NCBI RefSeq assembly: GCF_019048865.1
Contig: NZ_CP077604.1
Location: 3,410,001-3,474,000 of the forward strand
Source: Aquihabitans sp. G128
Lineage (GTDB): Bacteria; Actinomycetota; Acidimicrobiia; Acidimicrobiales; Iamiaceae
Direction: 5' to 3'
Length of the DNA: 64,000 nucleotides
A model generated the notes under the pieces. It was given only the letters and a program-made list of their open reading frames with translations. It ran no database searches and had not been told where the DNA came from. This document shows, piece by piece, positions 41,232 to 49,888 of the stretch. The position numbers and the translations under genes are program-made. Positions within the stretch are counted from its first letter, which is position 1. Every line of letters begins with the position of its first letter.

Positions 41232-41423
41232 ATGTATCGATCGATCCGGCCCGGAGCCGGCGTCGCCGTCGCCGGCGCCAGCACCACCGCTGCCGTCAAC
41301 GCCACCCACCTCCCCGTCACGGGCGCCAACGTGCTCGTCCTGTTGGTCGTCGGCCTGACCCTGGTCGCGCTCGGCTTCGTGCTGCTGCGCGCCCGGCTGC
41401 AGGCCCAGGCCTCCGCCCGTTGA
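41232..41423 (+). CDS. 63-residue LPVTG mini-protein
   Basis: A very small protein consisting of ~25 residues (MYRSIRPGAGVAVAGASTTA...), the sortase motif HLPVTGANV, one long hydrophobic helix (LVLLVVGLTLVALGFVLL) and a basic end (RARLQAQASAR). This is a textbook LPXTG cell-wall sorting signal with almost no cargo. The N-terminal half is only a weak signal-peptide candidate. GAGAGGA lies 8 bases before the ATG, so it is a real translation unit. It could be a peptide anchored to the wall, a membrane mini-protein, or a decoy/tag for a sortase. No sortase gene is in the window. Confidence 0.7.
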   Translation: MYRSIRPGAGVAVAGASTTAAVNATHLPVTGANVLVLLVVGLTLVALGFVLLRARLQAQASAR

Positions 41424-41478
41424 CCCCCCGTCGCCCCCCAGCCGACGGTCGCCGTGGGGTCGCCACGGCCGCCGGCTG

Positions 41479-42834
41479 ATGGGCGACCTGGGGCTGCTCC
41501 CTGCGGTCAACACCCTCGCCTTCCTGCTGTGCGTGGTCTTCCTGAGCTACGTCACCATGATCGTGGTGGCGTACCTCCGGGAGGGCCCGCACGCGGCAGG
41601 TGACCCCACGTCGTTCGCCTGGCACGTGCTCGTGCCCTGCCTCGACGAAGCCCGCGTCGTCCGCCGCTCCGTCGAGCGGATGCTGGCCGACCTGCCGCAG
41701 GTGCACGTGTGGTGCATCGACGACGCGTCCACCGACGACACCCTCGCCATCCTGCGGAGCCTCGAAGGCCGGTCGCCACGGGTGCACGTCGTGGCCCGCA
41801 CGCTGCCGGAGGCCCGCCAGGGCAAGGGCGAAGCCCTGAACGCCGGATGGGCGGCCATCCGCGCCTGGGTGCCGGCCACCACCGATCGGGCATCGGTCCT
41901 GGTCGGCGTGGTCGACGCCGACGGCGAGCTCGACGTCGGCGCGCTCCGGGCCCTCTCGGGCCCGGACTACTTCGCCGACCCCACCGTCGGCGCGGTGCAG
42001 CTGGCGGTGCGCATCGCCAACCGCTCCACCGGGCACCACGTCCGGACCACCGGGTGGGCCCGCCAGCTCCTCGTCGACCTCCAGGACGTCGAGTTCATCG
42101 GTCCCATCGCCGGGATGCAGCTGCTGCGCCGCCGTTCGGCCAGCGTCTCCATGGGCGGCAACGGCCAGTTCACCCGGCTGTCGATCCTCGACGACATCGC
42201 CTCGTGGGCCGGGACCCCGTGGCACGGGGCGCTCCTGGAGGACTTCGAGCTGGGCCTCCACGTCCTGCTCTCGGGGATGCGCACCGCCTACTGCCACCAC
42301 AGCGCCGTCTCCCAAGAGGGCCTGAGCTCGTTGCGGCTGCTGGTCCGCCAGCGCAGCCGGTGGGCCCAGGGGTCCATGCAGTGCGCGCAGTACCTGCGGC
42401 CCGTGATGGCGAGCACCCGCGTGGGCAACCTCGCCGCGTTCGAGATCTGCTACTTCCTGCTGATGCCGTGGATCCAGCTGGTGGGCACGGTCATCTACGT
42501 CTTCGCGTACCTCATCCTCGTCTGGTACCTCGCCACCGTCGGCCTCTCGCCGGGGGCCTGGATCGACTCCGGCCAGTGGGGCGTGCTGCCGCTCCTGTTC
42601 CTCGGCGGCATCGGCCCGTTCTTCATCTGGGGCCCGCTGTACCGGCGCCGGACCGAGCCGGCCACCACCCGCCGGCGCGCCGTGGTGCTGGGCTTCGCCT
42701 CCTGGATCTACTCGAACCTGCACTACGTGGCCACCTGGTGGGCCTTCGCCCGGGTGCTCGCCGATCGGGACGACTGGAAGAAGAGCGAGCGGGTCTCGGG
42801 CCCGTCCGCCGAGGCCCCGGCGGTGGCGCCGTGA
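41479..42834 (+). CDS. Processive GT2 glycosyltransferase (hyaluronan/poly-GlcNAc synthase-like)
   Basis: 451 residues. One N-terminal helix (VNTLAFLLCVVFLSYVTMIV), then a GT-A domain with VPCLDEARVVRRSVERM, the nucleotide-sugar DxD at VGVVDADGEL, the catalytic-base region LLEDFELGLHV and the processivity motif RQRSRW. Four further helices and a cytoplasmic C terminus follow. This is the layout of membrane polysaccharide synthases that polymerise and export a sugar chain. Sugar unknown; the next gene makes UDP-ManNAc from UDP-GlcNAc, suggesting a HexNAc polymer. First gene of a five-gene operon in which every junction overlaps by four bases. Confidence 0.88.
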   Translation: MGDLGLLPAVNTLAFLLCVVFLSYVTMIVVAYLREGPHAAGDPTSFAWHVLVPCLDEARVVRRSVERMLADLPQVHVWCIDDASTDDTLAILRSLEGRSPRVHVVARTLPEARQGKGEALNAGWAAIRAWVPATTDRASVLVGVVDADGELDVGALRALSGPDYFADPTVGAVQLAVRIANRSTGHHVRTTGWARQLLVDLQDVEFIGPIAGMQLLRRRSASVSMGGNGQFTRLSILDDIASWAGTPWHGALLEDFELGLHVLLSGMRTAYCHHSAVSQEGLSSLRLLVRQRSRWAQGSMQCAQYLRPVMASTRVGNLAAFEICYFLLMPWIQLVGTVIYVFAYLILVWYLATVGLSPGAWIDSGQWGVLPLLFLGGIGPFFIWGPLYRRRTEPATTRRRAVVLGFASWIYSNLHYVATWWAFARVLADRDDWKKSERVSGPSAEAPAVAP

Positions 42835-43998
42835 GCGCGCCGCCGAACGACGAGGTCGTGGTGGTGGCCGGCACCCGGCCGGAGGCCATCAAGGTCGCGC
42901 CGCTGGTGCACGCGCTGCGCGAGCCGGGCTCGCCCTGGCGCGCCCACCTCATCGGCACCGGCCAGCACCCGGACCTGGCCGACCAGGCCCTGGCCGACCT
43001 CGGCCTGTTCGCCGACGAGCGCCTCGCCCTCGATCCCGCCGACCGGTCCTCGCAGGGTCGGCTCCTCGCCGCCCTGCTCCCGCGCCTCGAAGCCGCCATC
43101 GGTCGTCGCCCTGCGGCGGCCGTGGTGGTCCAGGGCGACACCGCGAGCGCCCTCGCCGGCGGCCTGGCGGCCCTGTGGTCCCGGGTCCCGCTGGTGCACC
43201 TGGAGGCCGGGCTGCGCAGCGGCGACCTCGCCCACCCGTTCCCCGAGGAGGCCTACCGCCGCCAGCTCGGGACCATCAGCGCCCTGCACCTCACGCCCAC
43301 ACCGCGCGCCACGGCCAACCTCCTCGCCGAGGGGACCGCGCCGGAGCGGATCTGCTGCACGGGCAACACCGTCGTCGACGCCACCCGCCGCATCGGCCGC
43401 GCGCCGCTCCCGCCCGAGTTGGTCCCCGCCACCGGCCTCCGCCGGGTGCTGGTCACCGTGCACCGGCGCGAGAGCTGGGGCGAGCCGTTGGCCGCCGTGC
43501 TGTCGGCCATCGCCGCGCTGGCCGACGAGCTGCCCGACATCGAGGTCCTGGTCCCCGTCCACCCCAACCCCCGCGCGCGAGGTGGTCCACGGGCTGCTGG
43601 GCGGCCGCGACCGGATCCGGCTGGTCGAACCGCTGCCGTACCGCCAGCTCATCGGGGTGTTGGCGTCGTCGGCGCTGGTGCTCACCGACTCCGGCGGCAT
43701 CCAGGAGGAGGCGCCCTCGTTGGGCGTGCCCGTCCTGGTCTTGCGCGAGGTCACCGAGCGGCAGGAGGCCGTCGATGCCGGCTGCGCCCGGCTCGTGGGC
43801 ACCGACGCCGCCGTGGTCCTCGCCGAGGCCCGTCGCCTGCTGCTCGATCGCGGCGCGTGGGAGCAGATGGCGCAGGTCGCGAACCCGTTCGGCGACGGCC
43901 ACGCCGCCGAGCGAGCCGTCGCGGCCATCGGCGCGCTGGTGGCCGGCGATCCGCTGCCGACCTCGTGGCAGCCGGCTGGCCGCGAGGGTGCCCGATGA
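42831..43998 (+). CDS. wecB: UDP-N-acetylglucosamine 2-epimerase (WecB-like), frameshifted
   Basis: Restored length 388 residues, about normal (370-390). Non-hydrolysing epimerase interconverting UDP-GlcNAc and UDP-ManNAc. Motifs: VVVAGTRPEAIKVAPLVHAL, VQGDTASALAGGLAAL, LVHLEAGLRSGDLAHPFPEE, CCTGNTVVDA, and VLTDSGGIQEEAPSLGVPVL followed by TERQEAVDAG. Midway, EVLVPVHPNP is followed by a break in or next to the C/GC run at 43568-43580, after which REVVHGLLGGRDRIRLVEPL continues in another frame. Removing one C gives HPNPAREVVHG; a two-base deletion giving HPNPRVREVV is equally possible. GTG start overlaps the upstream TGA. Confidence 0.88.
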
Positions 43999-44810
43999 GC
44001 GGCCGGGCTCGGCTGCTCGGTCCCGTCGTCGCCGTCCTGGCGACCGTGGTCGCCATCGTGCCGTCGCTGGTCGGCGGCCGGGCGGCCGACGGCGTGGGGA
44101 TGGCCGGCCAGCGGGCGGGGACCTGTCACGACCTGCTCGAGATCGAGGAGCAGTACGCGGTGAGCGACGCCCGGCCACCGGTGCCGTGCGCCGCGACCCA
44201 CCTCGCCGAGACCATGGCCCTGAAGCGGCTGCCGGCTCGGCTCGCCGACTCGGCCGAGCGCCCCAGCCTGGAGCGGCTGCAGCTGCTGGCGCCGGGCCTG
44301 AGCTGCGGGTACGCCGACGTCGTCCGGTACCTCGGCAGCGATCCGCTCGACCCCCACTGGTTCGTCACCACCGAGGTGCGGTTCCCCTCGGCGGCGGCGT
44401 GGGCGAAGGGCGAGCGCCGCTTCCGCTGCGACGTGGTCGGGTCCCGTCGCGACAGCGACGGCCGGCCCACCCGCCGGGGGTCGCTGCGGAAGATCATGGA
44501 GACGCCGACGAGCGCGGCGGTGCGCCCGTGCCTGCTCGAGGGCTCGATCGTCCCGTGTGACCTCCCCCACGACAGCGAGGTCGTCGCCGGCGAGGGGCCA
44601 CCGGTCGGTGGCGGCGCGCCGCGCGCCGAGTTCGAGGACAGCTGCCCCATCGCGGTCTCGGCCTTCGTGGGCGGCAAGCTGCCGGCCGGCACCGCCGCGG
44701 CGGTCACCGACCTGGTGCCGGGCCACGCCTACTGCGTGCTCCGGCTGCCGCCGGCCGCCGGTCCGCAGCGCGGCACGCGGGCCGTGCAGGCGAAGGGCGG
44801 CGGGTCGTGA
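43995..44810 (+). CDS. Membrane-anchored Septum_form-like protein
   Basis: 271 residues. An uncleaved or signal helix (LLGPVVAVLATVVAIVPSLV, about 7-26) leads to an outside domain with paired Cys (AGTCHDLLE, PPVPCAATHLAE, GLSCGYADVV, FRCDVVGS, VRPCLLEG, VPCDLPHDSE, DSCPIAVSA, AYCVLRLP). The repeated C-x-HxxE pattern (VPCAATHLAETM, VPCDLPHDSEVV) is the hallmark of the actinobacterial Septum_form domain found near cell-division loci. Exact role unknown. It is coupled by 4-base overlaps to wecB and to the following membrane protein. Confidence 0.75.
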   Translation: MSGRARLLGPVVAVLATVVAIVPSLVGGRAADGVGMAGQRAGTCHDLLEIEEQYAVSDARPPVPCAATHLAETMALKRLPARLADSAERPSLERLQLLAPGLSCGYADVVRYLGSDPLDPHWFVTTEVRFPSAAAWAKGERRFRCDVVGSRRDSDGRPTRRGSLRKIMETPTSAAVRPCLLEGSIVPCDLPHDSEVVAGEGPPVGGGAPRAEFEDSCPIAVSAFVGGKLPAGTAAAVTDLVPGHAYCVLRLPPAAGPQRGTRAVQAKGGGS

Positions 44811-47495
44811 GGGGCCACTCGGTGCGGATGGCGCTGGTCGTGGGCGTCGTCGTCACCATCGTCGCCCTGCTCCGGCTGCTCGTGCCGACCGCCATCGGCC
44901 TGGGCGACCAGGGCGACGCCCACCGGGCCACGTGCCAGCTCGACGTCGCCATGTCGTCCACCTGGACCGAGCGCACGACGCCGGACCGCAGCGCGTCGGC
45001 CTTCGTGCCCTTCCGCTGGGAGGACCACCGCTGGTACGGCGAGACGTGTGGCGCCGACGGCACCGGTGAGACCTACCGGACCACCGAGGTCACCCTCCTC
45101 CGGGGCGCCGAGCTGCTCACCCCGCTGCTGGGCTTCGACGGCGCGCTGGACCTGCGAGCCCTTGCCGTCCTCTCGTCGGTGGTGCTCGGGGTGCTGTCGG
45201 GCGTGGCCTGCCTCGTGCTGCCGGGCCGCCCAGGCGTCCGCGCCGGCATCGTCGCCCTCCTCGTGGCCGTCCTGCTCGACCAGCAGGTCGCCGGCGTGTT
45301 CGCGTCGGGCTACAGCGAGCCGGCGGCGCTGCTCGGCCTGTTCGCCGTGGTGCTGGCGGCACTGGCCGTCCTGCGCCGCCGCGAGGCGTCGGCCACCGCG
45401 CTCCTGGCCCTGGCCGGCGCCGGGGCGTTCACCGTCCTGGCCAAGACCCAGATGGTGGCGGTCGCCCCCCTCGTGGTCGCCGCGCTGGTGTGGCGCCCCA
45501 GCCGGGCCCGCCCGGCCGGCGGGCGGGGGCGCCTCGCCGGGCTCCGGGCCCGGTCTCTCGGGCTGCTGCTGGCCGTCGGCCTCCTTGCGGTGACCGGCTG
45601 GTACGTGCAGGCCCAGCCGGCACGGTTCACCGCCCTCAACCGCCACAACCAGATCTTCGCGACCCTGCTCACCCTCGACGACCAGCCCGAGGCCGACCTG
45701 CGCTGGTTCGGCCTCGACCCGAAGCTGGCGCGTGCGGCCGGCACCAACATCACCCAGGACCCCGAGGTCACGGGCTCGCTCGCCTACGAGCAGGTGGCGG
45801 GGGTGTCCGAGGCCGATGTCGCTCGCTTCTACGCGCTGCACCCCGGTCGCCTGGGCCTGTTGCTGCGGCGGGGCCTCGACGCCGCAGCCTCACCGGACAG
45901 CACGAGCTACCTCGGCTCCTACGCCGACACCGCCCACGAGGCGCCCTACGCGCGGGAGAACCGGCTGTGGCTCTCCTCGGCGTTCTTCGAGGTCGCCGAC
46001 GCCGTGCCCGCGGTGCTGGTGCTGGTGGTCCTCACGTCGCTCGGCGCCTCGATCCTGCTCGTGCGACGCACCGACGACCCGGCGGTCGAGGGCCCCGCCC
46101 TGGTCTCGGCGGGCGTGGCGATCGCTGCGGTCCTCGCCTTCGGCGCAGCCGTGTTCGGCGACGGCCTGGTGGAGCTCGGCCGCCACCTGCTCATCGCCGA
46201 CGTGCTCATCGCCTGGGCCCTGCCGTTGACGGTGGCCGCCGCCCTCGGCGCCCGCAAGGCGCGTCCGGCCCCGGCCGTGCCGCCCGACGTGGCCGCCAAG
46301 CGGGGCCTGCCGGTCCCTGCGCCGGACGAGGTCGTCGTCGACGAGCCGGTCGAGGCGGTCCGCCCCCCGGTGCTGGTGCCCGCCAGCGTCGGGGCGTCGA
46401 CGCTGGCCTGGCCCCCCTCCGCCGTCGAGCGTGACGACCGGGCCCCGAGCCTCGTCGCCGCCCCGCCCGCCGGCGCCGAGGCCGGCGACGGCGGCACGCG
46501 CGTCGACGGGCAGGGCGACGGCCCCACCGGGCCCGACGACGACCGGCCGGTCGACTTCGACGCCCTGCTCCGCCAGTTCCTCGACGGCGATCCCGACAGC
46601 GATCACCGGGTGCCCAGCTCGCGCGTCGGCATCCTCCGCCGCCGTCGCCGCGCTCGCCAGCGCGCCACCTCGGCCTCCGCAGGTCCGGTCCCGACCCCGT
46701 CGGCCACCGTCGTTCCGCCCGCCCCGGACCCCCTGCCCGAGCCGATCCCGGCGCCCACCCTCGAGCCCGAGCCAGAGCCGGACCCCGCGCCTCGACCCGA
46801 GCCGACACCGCCTGCGCCCGTCGTCGCGCCCGAGCCGAGCCCGGTCTCCACCCACGAGCCCGAGCCGATGGCCGTCCCGGGCTCGACCCCCGACCCGGAG
46901 CCCGTCACCGAGGCCGCCACGGTCCGCGCGCCCGTGCCCGTGTCCGCGGCGACGCCGACGCCGACGCCGACCCCCGCGGGGACCCCGGACCTCGAGCGCG
47001 AGCCGAGCCCGGACCCTGCGCCCCGGACGGATCCCGACCCCGCGCCGGTGCCGGAGCAGGGACGCGAACCCGAGCCCGAGGCGGCGCCGGTCTCGACGCC
47101 CCCCCGCCGATCCGGCACCGACCCCCGCGGTCGACCCGGACCCGGACCCCGAGCCGGTCCCGGACCCGGTGCCGACCCCGACGCGGCGCGAAGAGGCCGA
47201 ACCGGTGGCCGCCCCCGCCGCCGCGCCGCGCCCGCGGCCTCGGCGACGGTTGGACCCACCGCCGGCCCCCGCCCCGGCGCGGACGCCGGCGCCCCGCGCC
47301 CGACCGGAGCCCACGTCGGCGCCGCGCGTGCCGTCCCGGCCGGCTCCCGAGCCCGAGCCGGCGCCCGAAGCCCTTCCGGCCCCCGACGTCGACTGGCTCA
47401 ACGCCGACGACGACGCCTTCCTCGCCGCCCTGCGGGCCCGCCGCCCTGCGCCCACCGACCCCCACCATCCCCGCGACCCAGGAGCACGACCATGA
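44807..47495 (+). CDS. Polytopic membrane protein (GT-C-like) with ~350-residue Pro/Glu tail, frameshifted
   Basis: Restored length 895 residues. The first ~490 contain roughly ten membrane helices with an early outside loop holding LGDQGDAHR after helix 1, a position where GT-C glycosyltransferases keep their acidic catalytic site. No named family recognised. The rest is cytoplasmic-looking: an acidic helix PVDFDALLRQFLDGDP, an Arg cluster (ILRRRRRARQR), ~250 residues of PEPEPxP/PTPTP low complexity and a second acidic helix DVDWLNADDDAFLAALRARR at the end. The break is at seven C (47099-47105). With six C the tail runs to a stop at 47495 that overlaps the next gene's ATG, confirming the frame. 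A handoff to the DivIVA-like neighbour is inferred. Confidence 0.75.
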
Positions 47496-48568
47496 CCACC
47501 CGATCCGCCGAAGAGATCTCCAGCCAGCAGTTCCCCATGGTGCGGCGTGGCTACGACCCCGTCGCCGTGCGGGCCTTCCTCACCGAGCTGGCCGACGACG
47601 TGGGGGACCCGCAGCTGGAAGCCGCCGCCGAGCGTGCCGCAGCCGTCGAGGCGGCGGCCGAGGCCGCCGCCGCCGAGCGGCTCGCCCAGGCCGACCGGGA
47701 GGTGGGGGCGGCCCAGGCCCGGCTCGCCGAGCTCGAGGCCAAGGCGGCCGCAGCCGAGGCCTCGATCGCCGACGGGGAGCACGAGCGGGCCCGCCTGCGC
47801 GGTGGCGGCGAGCAGGAGGCCGCCGCCCTGGTGGCCGATGCCGACTCGCGTGCCGCCGCCCTGCTCGCCGATGCCGAGCAGCAGGCGGAGGCGATCGTCG
47901 CCGATGCCAAGGCCGAGGCCGAGGACGTCTACCGGGGCCGGTGGCAGGAGGCGGGCGGCATGGTCACCCGCATCCTCGAGGCTGCCGAGGCCGAGGCCAG
48001 CCAGCTGACCGAGAACGCCGAGGCCGTGGCCGTCGACATCCGCAACAGCCTCCAGGCCGAGGTGACCCGCATCCGCGCCGAGGCCGAGCGCAACGCCGCC
48101 GAGGTCCGGGCCCGGGCCGAGGAGTTCGCCGACGCCCGCCTGGCCAGCGCCGAGTCCGAGCGCGAGCAGGCGCTGGAGTCGCTGGCCGCCGCCAAGGCCG
48201 AGTCCGAGCGGGTGGAGGCCGAGGGCGTGGCCCGCGCCGCCTTCGCCCTGCGGCGCGCCGAGGACGCGGTCAAGGCCCACGTGTCGGAGCAGCTGTCGGC
48301 GGCCCGCCAGGAGATGGCGCGGCTGCGCGGCGACGAGGTCGAGATCACCGCCCGCCTGTCCCGCGTCCACGAGCTGGTGGCCACCTCCCTCGAGGTGACC
48401 GCGTCGACCCCCGAGCCCGCGGTGGCCCAGCCGGAGGCGTTCCTCCTGCGGCTCGCCGACCAGGACGAGGAGGCCGACGACGACCGGGACCCCGACGTCG
48501 ATGCCGTCGTGGAGCCCGACCAGCGGGACGACGACCGTCCGTCGCGCTCGACGGCGTGGCCCGCCTGA
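47492..48568 (+). CDS. DivIVA-domain coiled-coil protein
   Basis: 358 residues. The N terminus (ISSQQFPMVRRGYDPVAVRA, FLTELADDV) is a DivIVA/Wag31 membrane-curvature domain. About residues 45-290 are nearly pure Ala/Glu/Arg heptads, a long coiled coil, and the last 60 are acidic (DQDEEADDDRDPDVDAV). DivIVA-type proteins gather at poles or septa and recruit wall or polymer-synthesis enzymes. The classical Wag31 of this organism is expected elsewhere in a division cluster, so this is probably a paralogue dedicated to the polysaccharide operon that it ends. ATG overlaps the upstream stop by four bases. Confidence 0.85.
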   Translation: MTTRSAEEISSQQFPMVRRGYDPVAVRAFLTELADDVGDPQLEAAAERAAAVEAAAEAAAAERLAQADREVGAAQARLAELEAKAAAAEASIADGEHERARLRGGGEQEAAALVADADSRAAALLADAEQQAEAIVADAKAEAEDVYRGRWQEAGGMVTRILEAAEAEASQLTENAEAVAVDIRNSLQAEVTRIRAEAERNAAEVRARAEEFADARLASAESEREQALESLAAAKAESERVEAEGVARAAFALRRAEDAVKAHVSEQLSAARQEMARLRGDEVEITARLSRVHELVATSLEVTASTPEPAVAQPEAFLLRLADQDEEADDDRDPDVDAVVEPDQRDDDRPSRSTAWPA

Positions 48569-48577
48569 GGAGTTCGC

Positions 48578-49888
48578 TCAGACCCGCTCGGCCAACCAGC
48601 GGCCGAGGTCGGCGCCCCGCTGGGCGGGCGACCAGAGGTAGCCCTGGCCGAGCGTGCAGCCCAGGGCGGCCAGGCGCGGCGGCTGCGACGGATCGTCGAT
48701 CCCCTCGGCCACCAGGACCAGCCCGAGGCGGCGGCACACCAGGCCGAGCCCCTCGATGAGGGCCTCGGCCGGCGGGGCGGGCAGGTGGGCGACCACCCGT
48801 CGGTCGACCTTGAGCTCGTCGACCCGGTGGTCGACCAGGGCGTCGATGGCGCCCAGGCCCGTGCCGAAGTCGTCGAAGGAGATCCGGAAGCCGGCGGCCC
48901 GCAGGCCGTCGATGGCGGCCCGGGCGCCGCCGATGCCGGCCAGGCGGGCCGTCTCGGTGATCTCGAGGCACACCGTGCGACGGGCCCGGCCCGGCCCGCT
49001 GGCCCGGTCCCAGGTTTCCTCCAGGTCGGCGACGACGTCGGGGTGCCCGAGCTCCTGCGGAGACAAGTTGATGGCGAGGTGGAGGCGGCGGGCGGGATCG
49101 ATGTCGTCGAGCTGCTCGAGGGCGGTGGCCAGCACCCGGGGCCCCAGGCCCTGGACCAGGCCGAAGTGCTCGGCCAGGTCCATGAACTGCTGGGGGTGGA
49201 CCGGACCGTGCACCGGGTGGTTCCACCGCAGCAGCGCCTCGGTGCCCACGACCGAGCCATCGACGAGCTGGACCTGGGGCTGGTGGACGACCTCGAACGC
49301 GTCGGCTCCCAGCGACGACGCCAGGTCCCGGCGGATGGCGGCGGCCCGGCCGACGTGGGGCCCCCAGTGCACCGGGCCGCGGACGCCGAGGTCGCGGGCG
49401 AGGGTGCAGCACGCGCCGGCCTGGTCGACGAGGTCGGCCAGCCGGTCGCCGGGCTGGCCCTCGGCCACGCCGAGCAGGGCATCGAGGGCGTGGGCCCGGG
49501 CCCCGAGGCGGGCCGGCGCGGCCAGCAGCTCGGCCAGGTGGCGAGCCGCCGTCGGCCCGTCCTCGTCGAGGTCGACGACCGGCACGACCACGAGCAGGCG
49601 CGTCCCGGCGTCGCGGGCCGCGACCCAGCCGGCGGGGAGCGGCGCCAGCCGGGCGGCCACCTGGCGCAGGGCGTCGTCGGCGGCCCGCTGGCCGAGCTCG
49701 GCGGCGATCCGGGGCAAGCCGTCGAGCTCCGCCACGACCACCGCGAGGGACCGGGACCCCCAGGCGGGGGCCAGGTCGTCGAGCCGACGCTGGTTGGCCA
49801 GCCCGGTGAGCGGGTCGAGCCGGGACAGCTCGGTGACGGCGGCCAGCTGGCGGCGGAGGGCGGCCGCGCTGCCGACGGCGGTGGTCAC
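48578..49888 (-). CDS. Degenerate-GGDEF plus active-type EAL protein (c-di-GMP phosphodiesterase)
   Basis: 436 residues, no membrane helix. A GGDEF-fold domain (about 15-165) starts LSRLDPLTGLANQRRLDDL but has DAGTRLLVVV where GGDEF should be, so it cannot cyclise GTP. The EAL domain (about 185-430) keeps all key residues: HQPQVQLVDG, TEALLRWNHP (EAL), INLSPQEL (Asn), CLEITETARL (Glu), SFDDFGTGLGAID (Asp-Asp), ELKVDRR (Lys), VAEGIDD (Glu) and GYLWSPA. It should hydrolyse c-di-GMP, perhaps with GTP as allosteric signal. GTG overlaps the stop of the sigma-factor gene (GTGA), so the two are co-expressed. Confidence 0.9.
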   Translation of the reverse strand: MTTAVGSAAALRRQLAAVTELSRLDPLTGLANQRRLDDLAPAWGSRSLAVVVAELDGLPRIAAELGQRAADDALRQVAARLAPLPAGWVAARDAGTRLLVVVPVVDLDEDGPTAARHLAELLAAPARLGARAHALDALLGVAEGQPGDRLADLVDQAGACCTLARDLGVRGPVHWGPHVGRAAAIRRDLASSLGADAFEVVHQPQVQLVDGSVVGTEALLRWNHPVHGPVHPQQFMDLAEHFGLVQGLGPRVLATALEQLDDIDPARRLHLAINLSPQELGHPDVVADLEETWDRASGPGRARRTVCLEITETARLAGIGGARAAIDGLRAAGFRISFDDFGTGLGAIDALVDHRVDELKVDRRVVAHLPAPPAEALIEGLGLVCRRLGLVLVAEGIDDPSQPPRLAALGCTLGQGYLWSPAQRGADLGRWLAERV

